Positions 28,271 to 36,576 of a stretch of 64,000 bases of DNA are shown here, one piece after another. The position numbers and the translations under genes are program-made. The notes beneath the pieces were generated by a model. The model was not told the DNA's origin, did no database searches, and was given only the letters and a program-made list of their open reading frames with translations. The DNA comes from Phycisphaerales bacterium (GTDB lineage Bacteria > Planctomycetota > Phycisphaerae > Phycisphaerales > UBA1924), in contig JAJDDD010000020.1 of the NCBI GenBank assembly GCA_029260495.1, forward strand, positions 248,001-312,000, read 5' to 3'. Every line of letters starts with the position of its first letter. The first letter of the stretch is position 1.

Positions 28271-28663
28271 ATGCTGCTCGCTGTCTCTGATCTTTCGGTG
28301 TATGTTCCGATCGGCATTCTGGTGCTGATGGCGGTCGGTTTCGCAGTGGCGAATATCGCGTTGACGCTCATCATTGGCCCATCGCGCGAGGGCGCGGTGA
28401 AGGGGCAGGCCTATGAGTCGGGGATGAACCCCCTGATGTCCGCCAGGAAACGGTTCAACGTGCGTTTCTACATTCTGGCGATGATCTTCCTGCTCTTCGA
28501 CGTTGAGGTGATTTTCCTCTATCCGTGGGCGGCGACGTTTGGGCAGATGTCCCCCCAGACGCCGGAGGGCGCTGTCTTTCTCGGACGGATTATGTTCTTC
28601 CTGTTCACGACGGTGGTCGCGTTCATCTATGCCTATCGCAAGGGCGTCTTCCGGTTCGATTGA
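28271..28663 (+). CDS. nuoA: NADH-quinone oxidoreductase subunit A
   Basis: The 130-residue protein has three membrane segments and the NuoA signature: GQAYESGMNPLMSARKRFNV, FYILAMIFLLFDVEVIFLYP, and a last segment ending in YRKGVFRFD. It is a membrane-arm subunit of complex I near the quinone site. In most bacteria nuoA heads the nuo operon; here the next gene is an EAL-domain protein and no other nuo gene is within 28 kb upstream or 35 kb downstream. The key acidic residues (FDVE) and the loop Cys position (here Ser in YESG, as in many species) look functional. Confidence 0.92.
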   Translation: MLLAVSDLSVYVPIGILVLMAVGFAVANIALTLIIGPSREGAVKGQAYESGMNPLMSARKRFNVRFYILAMIFLLFDVEVIFLYPWAATFGQMSPQTPEGAVFLGRIMFFLFTTVVAFIYAYRKGVFRFD

Positions 28664-28786
28664 GCGTCCGGAAACACATGAGGCGATTCAGAAAACGGCC
28701 TGAGAAGCCGATCTAACCTACTCACGAGGTCGTTGCGCGATTATCGGTTTATCGTGCGCGCAGTTGGGGAAGGATAGTCGGCACGG

Positions 28787-30616
28787 ATGAGCAATGAGGC
28801 AGATCAAGCAGCCCGGCAGTCGTGGCTTGCCAGCGCTGAGGCGGCGGCGTCGTTGCGTTCACTCATTGATGATCGCGCGATTCACCCTGTGTATCAGCCG
28901 TTGGTCGATTTGACCGCTGGAGAACTGCTCGGCTGCGAGGGGCTCACTCGCCCTGCGACCGACTACGGATTTGCGCACGTGGGCGAGTTGTTTGACGCCG
29001 CCGGCGCGCACGGCATGCTCTGGGATCTTGAGGTGGTGACCCGGGGAGCGTGTTTGGCGCAGGCGGGCGAGTCAATCTCTGGCGGGATGCTGTTCATGAA
29101 CTGCACGCCGCTCGTCGTGACAGACGCTCGGTTCCTGGAAGCGATCGCTGGTCAGGTCGGCGAGTGTGGGTCGCTCAGCCCCGGGCGGATCGTCCTTGAG
29201 ATTACGGAGCGAGCGGAGATTGCGGATCAGGGACTACTTGAAAATCGAGTGCTGGAGCTGCGTGAAGCTGGGTTCCGGGTGGCGATTGATGATGTTGGCG
29301 CCGGGACGAGCGGCCTGAACCGAATCATGACGATTAAGCCCGACTGGCTGAAGCTTGATCGCGAGTTGATTGACCACATCGATATTGAGCCATTCAAGCA
29401 GAACCTGATTGAGTTCTTCGTGCGCTTTGCGCGGTTTAGCGGCGTAGAACTGATTGCTGAGGGAATCGAACGGGCTGAGGAACTTGAGACGCTGATTGAG
29501 CTTGGAGTTGGCGTTGGACAGGGCTTCTTGCTCGGGAGGCCAGCGGAGCGCGCGCCGGATCTTGACTCTGACCTGGGTGAGTGGCTGCGTGAGTGCTCTG
29601 CGTCAATGCAGCGAGCGCTGCGTCAGCATCCGCATGCGATCACCGTCGCGGATGTCATGAGCCCGGCGCTGTCGCGCGGAGCGCATGAGCAGGCGGATAT
29701 TGTCTCGCAGGAGATTGACCATCCACGGATCGAAGGCGTGGCGGTCGTTGACGGGAAACAGATCGTTGGCTGGCGCTGGCGGCGGGAAATTGATGAGCTT
29801 GCTTCTACAGACCCCACAGCGCTCATTGGCTGCGGTGTTCGGCCCAACGCGCTGGTGATGGATCCGCATACACCTTTGATTGATGCGATTCGCGCCGTTT
29901 CCACTCGATCGTCAGGCGTGTTGATGGAGCCGATTATCGTTGCGGCGGGGGGCGATGTGATCGGCGCCTTGACGCCACGCGAAATGTTGCGCGCCAGTGT
30001 GCGTGTGGCATCAGGATCGGCGGCGCATGGGGTTCCAATTACGGGTCTGGCGGGCCGGGTGGATTGTGATCAGCGTTTGAGTTCACTTCTTAAGGGCGAC
30101 GGCCAGATCGACGCTGCGTTTATCGACATTGTTGATTTTCACTTGTTCAACAATCGCTTCGGCTTCGAAATGGGCGACATGCTGCTAAGGATCTTGGCGG
30201 GTTTGATCGCTTCGCTGGTGGGCGGGGATGAAGACAGCCTGGATCATGTCGCAGCCCATCTCGGAGACGATAAGTTCCTGGTGGTGCGCACCGGCGAGAA
30301 TATGAAGCTATCACTTCAGAAGCTTGTTGATGAGTTTGAGCAGTCATCGGCAAGGTTTCTCGGTGTAGCGATGCGCGGCGCCCAGCCCTCCGGAGGCGCT
30401 GTTCAACGAGATGGGGATTCGGCGCCGGCATGGGGACTGCGGATCGCGCTCGCGCCAGACATCGGAACGGCCGCGAGTTCCGCCCATGATGTGCACGGGA
30501 TCGGGTGGCAGCTTCGGTGGGCAGAGGGCGAGCCGATCGGGCTGCGCTCGCAAATGAGCGTGAATCAGCGAAGCGAGTTTCGAGATCAGGTGCGACGCCG
30601 ACGGCGATCAGCATAA
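28787..30616 (+). CDS. EAL phosphodiesterase with CBS pair and degenerate GGDEF domain
   Basis: The 609-residue protein has an N-terminal EAL domain (residues ~28-260) with the main catalytic residues in place: EGLTRP, FMNCTP, LEITERAEI, DDVGAGTSGL, KLDRELI, AEGIE and GQGFLLGRP, so c-di-GMP hydrolysis is likely. Residues ~285-405 look like a CBS pair (ITVADVMSPAL..., ALVMDPHTPLIDAIRAVS), which often binds adenosyl ligands. Residues ~430-560 are GGDEF-like (DAAFIDIVDFHLFNNRFGF, MGDMLLRIL), but the active loop reads LGDDKF, so synthesis is unlikely. No membrane segment: a cytoplasmic c-di-GMP regulator. Not obviously in an operon. Confidence 0.87.
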   Translation: MSNEADQAARQSWLASAEAAASLRSLIDDRAIHPVYQPLVDLTAGELLGCEGLTRPATDYGFAHVGELFDAAGAHGMLWDLEVVTRGACLAQAGESISGGMLFMNCTPLVVTDARFLEAIAGQVGECGSLSPGRIVLEITERAEIADQGLLENRVLELREAGFRVAIDDVGAGTSGLNRIMTIKPDWLKLDRELIDHIDIEPFKQNLIEFFVRFARFSGVELIAEGIERAEELETLIELGVGVGQGFLLGRPAERAPDLDSDLGEWLRECSASMQRALRQHPHAITVADVMSPALSRGAHEQADIVSQEIDHPRIEGVAVVDGKQIVGWRWRREIDELASTDPTALIGCGVRPNALVMDPHTPLIDAIRAVSTRSSGVLMEPIIVAAGGDVIGALTPREMLRASVRVASGSAAHGVPITGLAGRVDCDQRLSSLLKGDGQIDAAFIDIVDFHLFNNRFGFEMGDMLLRILAGLIASLVGGDEDSLDHVAAHLGDDKFLVVRTGENMKLSLQKLVDEFEQSSARFLGVAMRGAQPSGGAVQRDGDSAPAWGLRIALAPDIGTAASSAHDVHGIGWQLRWAEGEPIGLRSQMSVNQRSEFRDQVRRRRRSA

Positions 30617-30688
30617 ACATCCCGTCTCGATCAGCTCACTGACGGCGCCACTGAAATCCAAACGGGAAATGCCGTATAACTGGACGCC

Positions 30689-31576
30689 ATGATCCACGTC
30701 CAAGGCCTTGTCAAGAGCTTCGGCGCCCTTCGCGCTGTCAATGACGTTTCATTTGAGATCGAACGCGGCATGACATTCGGTCTCCTCGGGCCCAACGGCG
30801 CGGGAAAGTCCACAACGATCAACATGATTGTCGGGGTGCTCGCGCCTGACGCCGGCTCGATCAACATTGATGGCGCCAGCTCGCGAATCGAAGCGCGCCG
30901 GTGCATCGGCGTCTCGCCGCAATCAATCGCGCTGTATCCGGAGTTCACCGGCCTCGAGAATCTTCGCTTCTTTGCTTCTCTTTACGGCTTCAAGGGGAAG
31001 TTGCTCGCGAGGCGCGTCGACTGGGCGTTGGAGTTTTCCGGCCTGGCTGACCGCGCTCGTGATCGAGTTTCAGAATATTCCGGCGGGATGCAGCGCCGGC
31101 TGAACCTCGCGGTCGCCTTGATCCACGAGCCGCGTATTCTGCTTCTTGATGAGCCGACCGTCGGCGTTGATCCGCAGTCGCGCAATCACCTCTTTGAGTG
31201 CATCGAACAGCTCCGGGCCGAAGGGCTCACGATCATCTACACAACGCATTACATGGAAGAAGCTCAGCGGCTGTGCGACCTCGTCGCGATTATGGACAAC
31301 GGGCGCGTGCTGGATATGGATACGGTCGACGGGTTGATCCAGAGTCACGGCGGCGCGTCGGTCATCCAGGTGGATCTCGAACACCCGCCCCCGCCCGGCG
31401 CCAACCTGCCCGGCACCATCGACGGCGCGACACTCCGCATCGAAACTGACGATCCCGTTGCCCAAATCAACTCGCTGCATGACCAAAACATTGCGTTCAA
31501 AACACTCGAGCTGCACAATCCCAATCTCGAAACCGTATTCCTCACACTCACCGGCCGACGCCTGCGCGACGAATAG
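30689..31576 (+). CDS. ABC exporter ATP-binding protein
   Basis: The 295-residue protein is a single ABC cassette of the CcmA/DrrA class: Walker A GPNGAGKSTTI (residue ~33), Q-loop SPQSIALYPEF, signature YSGGMQRRLNLAVALI, Walker B LLLDEPTVGVDPQSR, switch His in YTTHYMEE. A C-terminal extension of ~80 residues is typical of ABC-2 exporter ATPases. It pairs with the permease gene that starts 10 bp downstream and would energise export of an unknown substrate. Confidence 0.92.
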   Translation: MIHVQGLVKSFGALRAVNDVSFEIERGMTFGLLGPNGAGKSTTINMIVGVLAPDAGSINIDGASSRIEARRCIGVSPQSIALYPEFTGLENLRFFASLYGFKGKLLARRVDWALEFSGLADRARDRVSEYSGGMQRRLNLAVALIHEPRILLLDEPTVGVDPQSRNHLFECIEQLRAEGLTIIYTTHYMEEAQRLCDLVAIMDNGRVLDMDTVDGLIQSHGGASVIQVDLEHPPPPGANLPGTIDGATLRIETDDPVAQINSLHDQNIAFKTLELHNPNLETVFLTLTGRRLRDE

Positions 31577-31586
31577 GAGCCCCACC

Positions 31587-32906
31587 GTGAACAACATTCT
31601 CACGATGGCGAAAAAGGATCTCCTCCTGCTGTGGCGCGACAAGTTCGGCGTCTTCTGGATTCTCCTCTTTCCGCTGATGTTTGCGCTCTTCTTCGGATCC
31701 ATCTTCGGCGGTGGAAATGGCGGAGGCAGCTCCGGGATGGATGTCGCATTCGTCGATCTCGACAACACGGAGCACTCGCGCCGGTTCATCACGCTGCTTG
31801 GCGAAAAGGACGCGATCGACCTTGAGCAACCGCCCGAAGGCGCGCCCTGGACCGTCGAAACCGCAAAGGAGGCGGTGCTCTCGGGTGATGCGGTCGCGTA
31901 CGTCGTCCTGCCTGAAGGGTTCGGCGGCGCGGGCGGCATGGCGATGTTCACCGGGAATACACCCGAGGTTGAAGTCGGCGTGGACCCATCACGAACAGCG
32001 GAGAAGGGGTTTCTCGAAGGCCTGCTCATGGAGGCTTCGTTCAGGCGCCTTCAGGATTCCTTCGCTGATCCCGTTTCGATGCGCCCTGACATTGCGCAGA
32101 TGAAGCAGGATGTTCTCGCGGATCAAGACATGGGCGATCAGTGGCGCTCCACACTCATGACATTTTTCGATTCACTCGACACCTTCGCCGGCATGGCAGA
32201 CGAAGCGATTCAAACAGAGGAGGAATCTGGCGGTGATGCGAGCGAGGCGCCGGACATGTCGCCGATCAAAATCCGCCATGAAGATGTCGTCAAGCGAAGC
32301 AGTGGTCCGCTCAACGCATATGAAATTTCCTTCCCGCAGGCGATCATCTGGGGCATCATTGGCGCCGCTGCCGGTCTGGCGATGATGCTTGTGCAGGAGA
32401 AGACGCGCGGCACATGGGTCCGGCTTCGCCTTGGTCCCCACACCACGGCGCAGATTCTCGCGAGCAAGGGCCTTTCCTGTTTCGCTGCCTGCATCATCAC
32501 GATCGTGCTGCTCCTGTTTGTGGGCCATCTGGTGCTGGGGGTGCGCGTCGGCTCATGGATCGGCCTCGCGATGGCGGTGGCGAGCAGCGCTGCGTGCTTC
32601 ACCGGGCTCATGATGATCTTCGCAACGCTGGGCAAGACCGAGCAGGCCGTCGCCGGCTGGGCGTGGGGAGGCATGATGCCCATGGCGATGCTCGGCGGCG
32701 GCATGGTCCCGCTCATGATGATGCCCTCGTGGATGCAGACCATGAGCAATATCTCGCCCGTGAAATGGGCGGTGTACTCGATGGAGGGGGCGATCTGGCG
32801 CGGCTTCACACTCGAGAAGATGCTCCTGCCGTGTTTCATATTGCTTGCGATCGGGCTGGCGGGCTTCCTCTTCGGTGTCGTCGTCCTCAGCCGGCGCGAG
32901 GGCTGA
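31587..32906 (+). CDS. ABC-2 type exporter permease
   Basis: The start is GTG 31587, preceded by AGGAG and only 10 bp after the ATPase stop. The 439-residue product has an N-terminal membrane segment (FWILLFPLMFALFFGSIFGG), then an extracytoplasmic domain of ~200 residues (MDVAFVDLDNTEHSRRF onward), then five or six membrane segments in the C-terminal half (IIWGIIGAAAGLAMMLVQE, and others). This is the ABC2_membrane_3 (YhgE/YbhR-like) layout used for drug, lipid or sodium export. The substrate is not predictable. Confidence 0.88.
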   Translation: MNNILTMAKKDLLLLWRDKFGVFWILLFPLMFALFFGSIFGGGNGGGSSGMDVAFVDLDNTEHSRRFITLLGEKDAIDLEQPPEGAPWTVETAKEAVLSGDAVAYVVLPEGFGGAGGMAMFTGNTPEVEVGVDPSRTAEKGFLEGLLMEASFRRLQDSFADPVSMRPDIAQMKQDVLADQDMGDQWRSTLMTFFDSLDTFAGMADEAIQTEEESGGDASEAPDMSPIKIRHEDVVKRSSGPLNAYEISFPQAIIWGIIGAAAGLAMMLVQEKTRGTWVRLRLGPHTTAQILASKGLSCFAACIITIVLLLFVGHLVLGVRVGSWIGLAMAVASSAACFTGLMMIFATLGKTEQAVAGWAWGGMMPMAMLGGGMVPLMMMPSWMQTMSNISPVKWAVYSMEGAIWRGFTLEKMLLPCFILLAIGLAGFLFGVVVLSRREG

Positions 32907-32964
32907 TCATGCTCACCTTCAACAAAGCGATCTGACCAGAAGAGCCATGCAAACCGAGGCCCTG

Positions 32965-32979
32965 GGCTGGAAACCAGCC
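32965..32979 (+). other. Small hairpin after the ABC exporter operon
   Basis: A 6-bp stem GGCTGG/CCAGCC with an AAA loop lies 58 bp past the permease stop. There is no T run, so it is a weak terminator at most. Confidence 0.25.
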
Positions 32980-33096
32980 TGTCGCTGTCCATTACAGAGC
33001 CGGAATCAGGCAGTTTGATTCTGAATTACCCGGGCCCTTCCTCGCCTCTCATGGCCATCCTGCTGAGAAAAAGCTGGCAAGTGTGAAATCCAGAGT

Positions 33097-33118
33097 GTAT
33101 AGTTAGTAAATACTATAC
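33097..33118. promoter_or_regulatory. Operator-like inverted repeat upstream of the DUF2339 gene
   Basis: GTATAGT (33097-33103) and ACTATAC (33112-33118) are perfect inverted 7-mers 8 bp apart, AT-rich in a GC-rich setting, ending 23 bp before the start codon. The left arm contains TATAGT, a possible -10 box, so a repressor bound here could block transcription. The regulator is unknown. Confidence 0.45.
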
Positions 33119-33141
33119 AAGACGTCCTGGAGAAACCGGCC

Positions 33142-35436
33142 ATGCCTCACGATCACGCCAGCGAAGACCGTTTTGCGGAACTCGAAGATCGCCTCGCTCA
33201 GATCGAGAAGAAGCTGGGCCTGACCTGGCGCCCCGTAGCGCCGAAATCGCCCGAGCTGCCGGAAACCCCACCCGCGCCCACGATGTTGTCCGTGCCGAAA
33301 GCGCCGCCGCTGGCTCCCCCAACGACCGCCGCAGTGCCAGACGACAAGCAGACTGCCCTCGCGGATGTATTTCCCCCGCGCCGGGTCAAGAAAGAACCCT
33401 TCTCGACGGAGCAGCTCATCGGCGGCAAGACATTCGCTGCTCTCGGCGCGATCGTCGTCGTCATCGCGGTGGGCTTGCTCTTCAAGCTCGCCTGGGATCG
33501 GGGCTGGTTCGCCAACATGAGCCCGGAGATGAAAATCGGCGCCGGCGTGCTCTTCGGATTTGTGCTGCTCGGCGCCGGCGAGTGGGCCCTGCGCCGCATC
33601 AACGCAGCCGCCTCGGCAGGACTCAGCGCCGCAGGCATCGGCGTGATCTACACGTCCGTCTATGTCTCCATGACGCTTTTCAACCTCTTCACTCTACCGA
33701 CGACGTTTATGCTGCTCGCAGCGACTGCGTTTCTCGGCATCGCCGTCTCCGTGCGCTCTCGTCTCGCGGCCGTCGCGATCATATCACTCATTGGCGGCTA
33801 CCTCGCGCCCGTTCTTGTGCCAACGAACACGCCGCATCCATATTTCTTCACGTCCTACCTGGTGACGCTGCTCCTCATCTCGCTCGTGCTCTCCTCGTGG
33901 ATAGGGCGCACGATTCCCAGCTTCCGCGCGATTCGCTCATTCGGATGGTGGGGCACGATCCTTCTCGGCCAAATGTGGGTGCTTAAGGAGGGGTTGCAAA
34001 CTCCACAGTGGGCTCTCCTCTTCCTCAGCGTCGTTTGGGCCGCCGTGCACGCGGAGCGCTTCGCTGCATCACGCCAACTCTTCGCAACAGACAACCCGTC
34101 TGAGGACACCGACGATCGGCCCCTTCGCGCAGACCTCCTCCGCCCTTCGCCGGCGACTGCGTCCGACCCACAACCGATGGAGGTCGCTGCCTCAATCTCA
34201 ACCACCGCCTGGGTCACCGCGCTCGGCTGGTTCATCGCTGAGAAAACCGCCGTCGTCGAGCCATGGCTCATCCCCGCGGCGCTCGGCGCTCTGTGCCTGA
34301 CCATTTCATCTGTCTTTGCAGGCCATCTGCGGATCATGCGCGATCTCCCGCGCACAGAGCCCGAGCGCGTCGGCGCCGGCCTGCTCGTGCAATCCGGCTC
34401 GCTCTTTTTGCTCGCGATTGGGCTTGGATTCTCGGATTGGCCGCAAGTTATCGCGTGGCTCTCACTGGGCCTGGCTGCGATCGCCGGCGGTCGATGGATC
34501 AACTCACGAGGACTCGACTATTACGGCGTTGTCACGCTCACCATCGCCACGGCGCATCTCGCCGTCTTCGGCGCCAACGCTACGCCCTGGCCCGCGGGAT
34601 TCGAAACGCTCGGAATCTTTGTCACCGACTGGCAGCTTCGCTTCTTTATCGCCGCGGCAGTCTGGATCGCCGCAGGAGTGCTCATGCTCATTCGCAACGC
34701 AGACGAACTCCCCATCCGCGCCGTCAGCAGCGCCGGCATCGGCATCATCATACTCGGCGCCTTCATCGCCCACCCGCGCTCGCTCGCCCCAAGTGTGCTC
34801 ATCGCGTGGATGGGCATCGCCGGAATCCTTGCAGCAGCGCACTACTTCATCCCGCGATTACACTTGCGAGCTATGGGGCTTGCGCTGTGCGGCGCGTCAT
34901 TGGTCTACTGGGTTGCGCACTATCCGCTTGAAGGATGGTCAAATATCCCCGCGCCCATCGGGCTGCATCCCGGCTTGTGGCTTGCATTCGCAATCATCAG
35001 CGTCTCGCTCGCTGTCACATACATCCGCGCCTGGATCACCGACGACGCTATTCGCAAGCAGATTTTCACTGCGGTCGCCGCGGTAACGACGGGTCTCTTC
35101 TTCACCGCGACGTCGTTTGAAGTCGCCCGTGGCGCTGCGGAGCTCGCGTCAGACGACACCGTCCGCCTCGCCGCGCTCTCCATCTATTGGGGCCTGTTCG
35201 GCGTCGCGATGATCGCTGTCGGCTTCCGCGCGCGACAGCCGGCTGTGCGCTACATCGGCCTCGCTCTCATTCTTGTTTCGACCGCCAAGGCGCTCGTCGT
35301 GGACCTCGCAGAAGTCCCCGCGGGATGGCGCATCGCGAGCTTCTTCGGGCTCGGCATGTTAATGCTCGGCGTGGCGGTCGCCTACGCCAAAATCGCAGCC
35401 AAAGGTGAGCAAACGACCGAGCCTATCCTGGAATAG
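33142..35436 (+). CDS. DUF2339 family polytopic membrane protein
   Basis: The 764-residue protein begins with a short helix (DRFAELEDRLAQIEKKLGLT) and a Pro-rich linker, then ~20 or more membrane segments. The DUF2339 start is recognisable: EQLIGGKTFAALGAIVVVIA, LLFKLAWDRGWF, MKIGAGVLFGFVLLGAGEWA and AAGIGVIYTSVYVSMTLFNL. The function is not known; the family occurs widely in bacteria. ATG 33142 is preceded by GGAGA, and just before that is an operator-like inverted repeat. The DUF2752 gene follows 80 bp downstream. Confidence 0.87.
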   Translation: MPHDHASEDRFAELEDRLAQIEKKLGLTWRPVAPKSPELPETPPAPTMLSVPKAPPLAPPTTAAVPDDKQTALADVFPPRRVKKEPFSTEQLIGGKTFAALGAIVVVIAVGLLFKLAWDRGWFANMSPEMKIGAGVLFGFVLLGAGEWALRRINAAASAGLSAAGIGVIYTSVYVSMTLFNLFTLPTTFMLLAATAFLGIAVSVRSRLAAVAIISLIGGYLAPVLVPTNTPHPYFFTSYLVTLLLISLVLSSWIGRTIPSFRAIRSFGWWGTILLGQMWVLKEGLQTPQWALLFLSVVWAAVHAERFAASRQLFATDNPSEDTDDRPLRADLLRPSPATASDPQPMEVAASISTTAWVTALGWFIAEKTAVVEPWLIPAALGALCLTISSVFAGHLRIMRDLPRTEPERVGAGLLVQSGSLFLLAIGLGFSDWPQVIAWLSLGLAAIAGGRWINSRGLDYYGVVTLTIATAHLAVFGANATPWPAGFETLGIFVTDWQLRFFIAAAVWIAAGVLMLIRNADELPIRAVSSAGIGIIILGAFIAHPRSLAPSVLIAWMGIAGILAAAHYFIPRLHLRAMGLALCGASLVYWVAHYPLEGWSNIPAPIGLHPGLWLAFAIISVSLAVTYIRAWITDDAIRKQIFTAVAAVTTGLFFTATSFEVARGAAELASDDTVRLAALSIYWGLFGVAMIAVGFRARQPAVRYIGLALILVSTAKALVVDLAEVPAGWRIASFFGLGMLMLGVAVAYAKIAAKGEQTTEPILE

Positions 35437-35516
35437 ACCTCTCTCTTTCCTCGTTGGATTTGAGTCAGCAGCAACACGCCGAAGAAAAATTAGAAAGAGA
35501 ATGCTACGGTCTACCT

Positions 35517-36014
35517 ATGTCACGAGTAGTCATTGGCGAGCCTGATCGGAACGCCGAGCCGTCAGCGGCGCGGGCGCGCACGCCGCGACGGACAGGGATT
35601 GGCGGGCGCCTAACCGCTGGCGCCGTGGCTCTGGGTTGCCTGTCCGTGCTCGCTCTCGCAGCGTATCTACACGCTGACGGTCGCGGTCACGGCACCCATG
35701 AACAACTCGGCCTCATGAAATGCGCCTGGCCCATGCTCTTTGACAAGCCTTGCCCGACCTGCGGGATGACGACGTCGTTTACTCATGCTGCAAATGCCGA
35801 CCTGCTCAGCGCAGTGCAGACGCAGCCATTCGGAGCGGCGCTGGCGATCGGAACATCGGTGATGTTCTGGATGGGGCTCTACGTTGCGCTGACGGGCTCC
35901 CGGATTTGGGCGGTCGGAATGCGCATGCTCAACGGCCGAACGATCGCGGTGCTCGGACTTCTTGCGCTCGCAGCCTGGGTCTACAAAGTTCTCACCTGGC
36001 ACAGCGCCGGTTAA
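35517..36014 (+). CDS. DUF2752 family membrane protein
   Basis: ATG 35517 gives a 165-residue product; the longer frame from TTG 35454 has no ribosome binding site. The DUF2752 motif is clear: MLFDKPCPTCGMTTSFTHAA, with the CPxCGMT core between membrane segments. Three or four membrane segments (AVALGCLSVLALAAYLHA, AALAIGTSVMFWMGLYVAL, IAVLGLLALAAWVYKVL). The conserved Cys pair suggests metal or redox chemistry, but no function has been established for the family. It follows the DUF2339 gene on the same strand. Confidence 0.8.
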   Translation: MSRVVIGEPDRNAEPSAARARTPRRTGIGGRLTAGAVALGCLSVLALAAYLHADGRGHGTHEQLGLMKCAWPMLFDKPCPTCGMTTSFTHAANADLLSAVQTQPFGAALAIGTSVMFWMGLYVALTGSRIWAVGMRMLNGRTIAVLGLLALAAWVYKVLTWHSAG

Positions 36015-36039
36015 AGCAGGAAAAACGCATCGCCATTCT

Positions 36040-36461
36040 TACGATCCGAACCTGCCGGCAATCAACATAACTGCTCCAGCCGGCGCGCCATCGCCTTTTC
36101 TCAAGAGCACGCCATATCTGAACCGCCTACAACCCCGTCGCCGTCAAGATCAGCCAGACTTCCAGCCCCGCCCCTCTCGCCGAGCAAGCCAGCCAATTCA
36201 CTCGCGCCGACGACGCCATCACCGTCGATGCCCCCTAAGAGACTCCGCGAGCGAGGACACATACAACAGATCGTCAATCAGAAACTCACCCCTTTGCAGG
36301 ATGCCGTCGCCATCCTGCGTGAAGTCAAGCGTTGAGTGAACGCGCGCCTCAAAGTAGTCCGGTCCGACCACTTGCACTGTTGGCTCGCCGCCGCCCGCCG
36401 CAGCGCGTGTCCCCAAAAATAATGCTGTTACGCACAGAGTCAGTGCAATGTTCATAGTCAT
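36040..36461 (-). pseudogene. Decayed paralogue of the adjacent dockerin-tailed secreted protein
   Basis: The frame from ATG 36461 encodes a signal peptide (MTMNIALTLCVTALFLGTRA) and VQVVGPDYFEARVHSTLDFT, parallel to VRLVGQSQFKGHRSRLLDFT in the next gene. It then jumps straight to GEFLIDDLLYVSSL, which matches GDFLMDDLVYIPTP far downstream in that gene: about 150 residues are missing. After a run of five G the frame ends early at 36219, but the other frame continues GIDGDGVVGASELAGLLGER and LADLDGDGVVGGSDMA, a dockerin pair. A second shift near 36110 is needed to reach the final LLRKGDG. So it carries one internal deletion and two frameshifts. The G-run shift could also be a sequencing error. 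Confidence 0.65.
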
Positions 36462-36576
36462 GCCTCGGGCTTATTTGCTCCGAGAGATCATGACTCGAGT
36501 ACGATGCCGATAAGATCGACATGTACTGATGAGTTTATTATTTCTGGCACACGATTGCCTTTCAGACAACCGTTCA

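Noticed and set aside
30617-30688. dif/Xer site at the GC-skew switch
   Set aside because: I looked for the TTATGTTAAAT-type half site and its partner in this gap and saw none.
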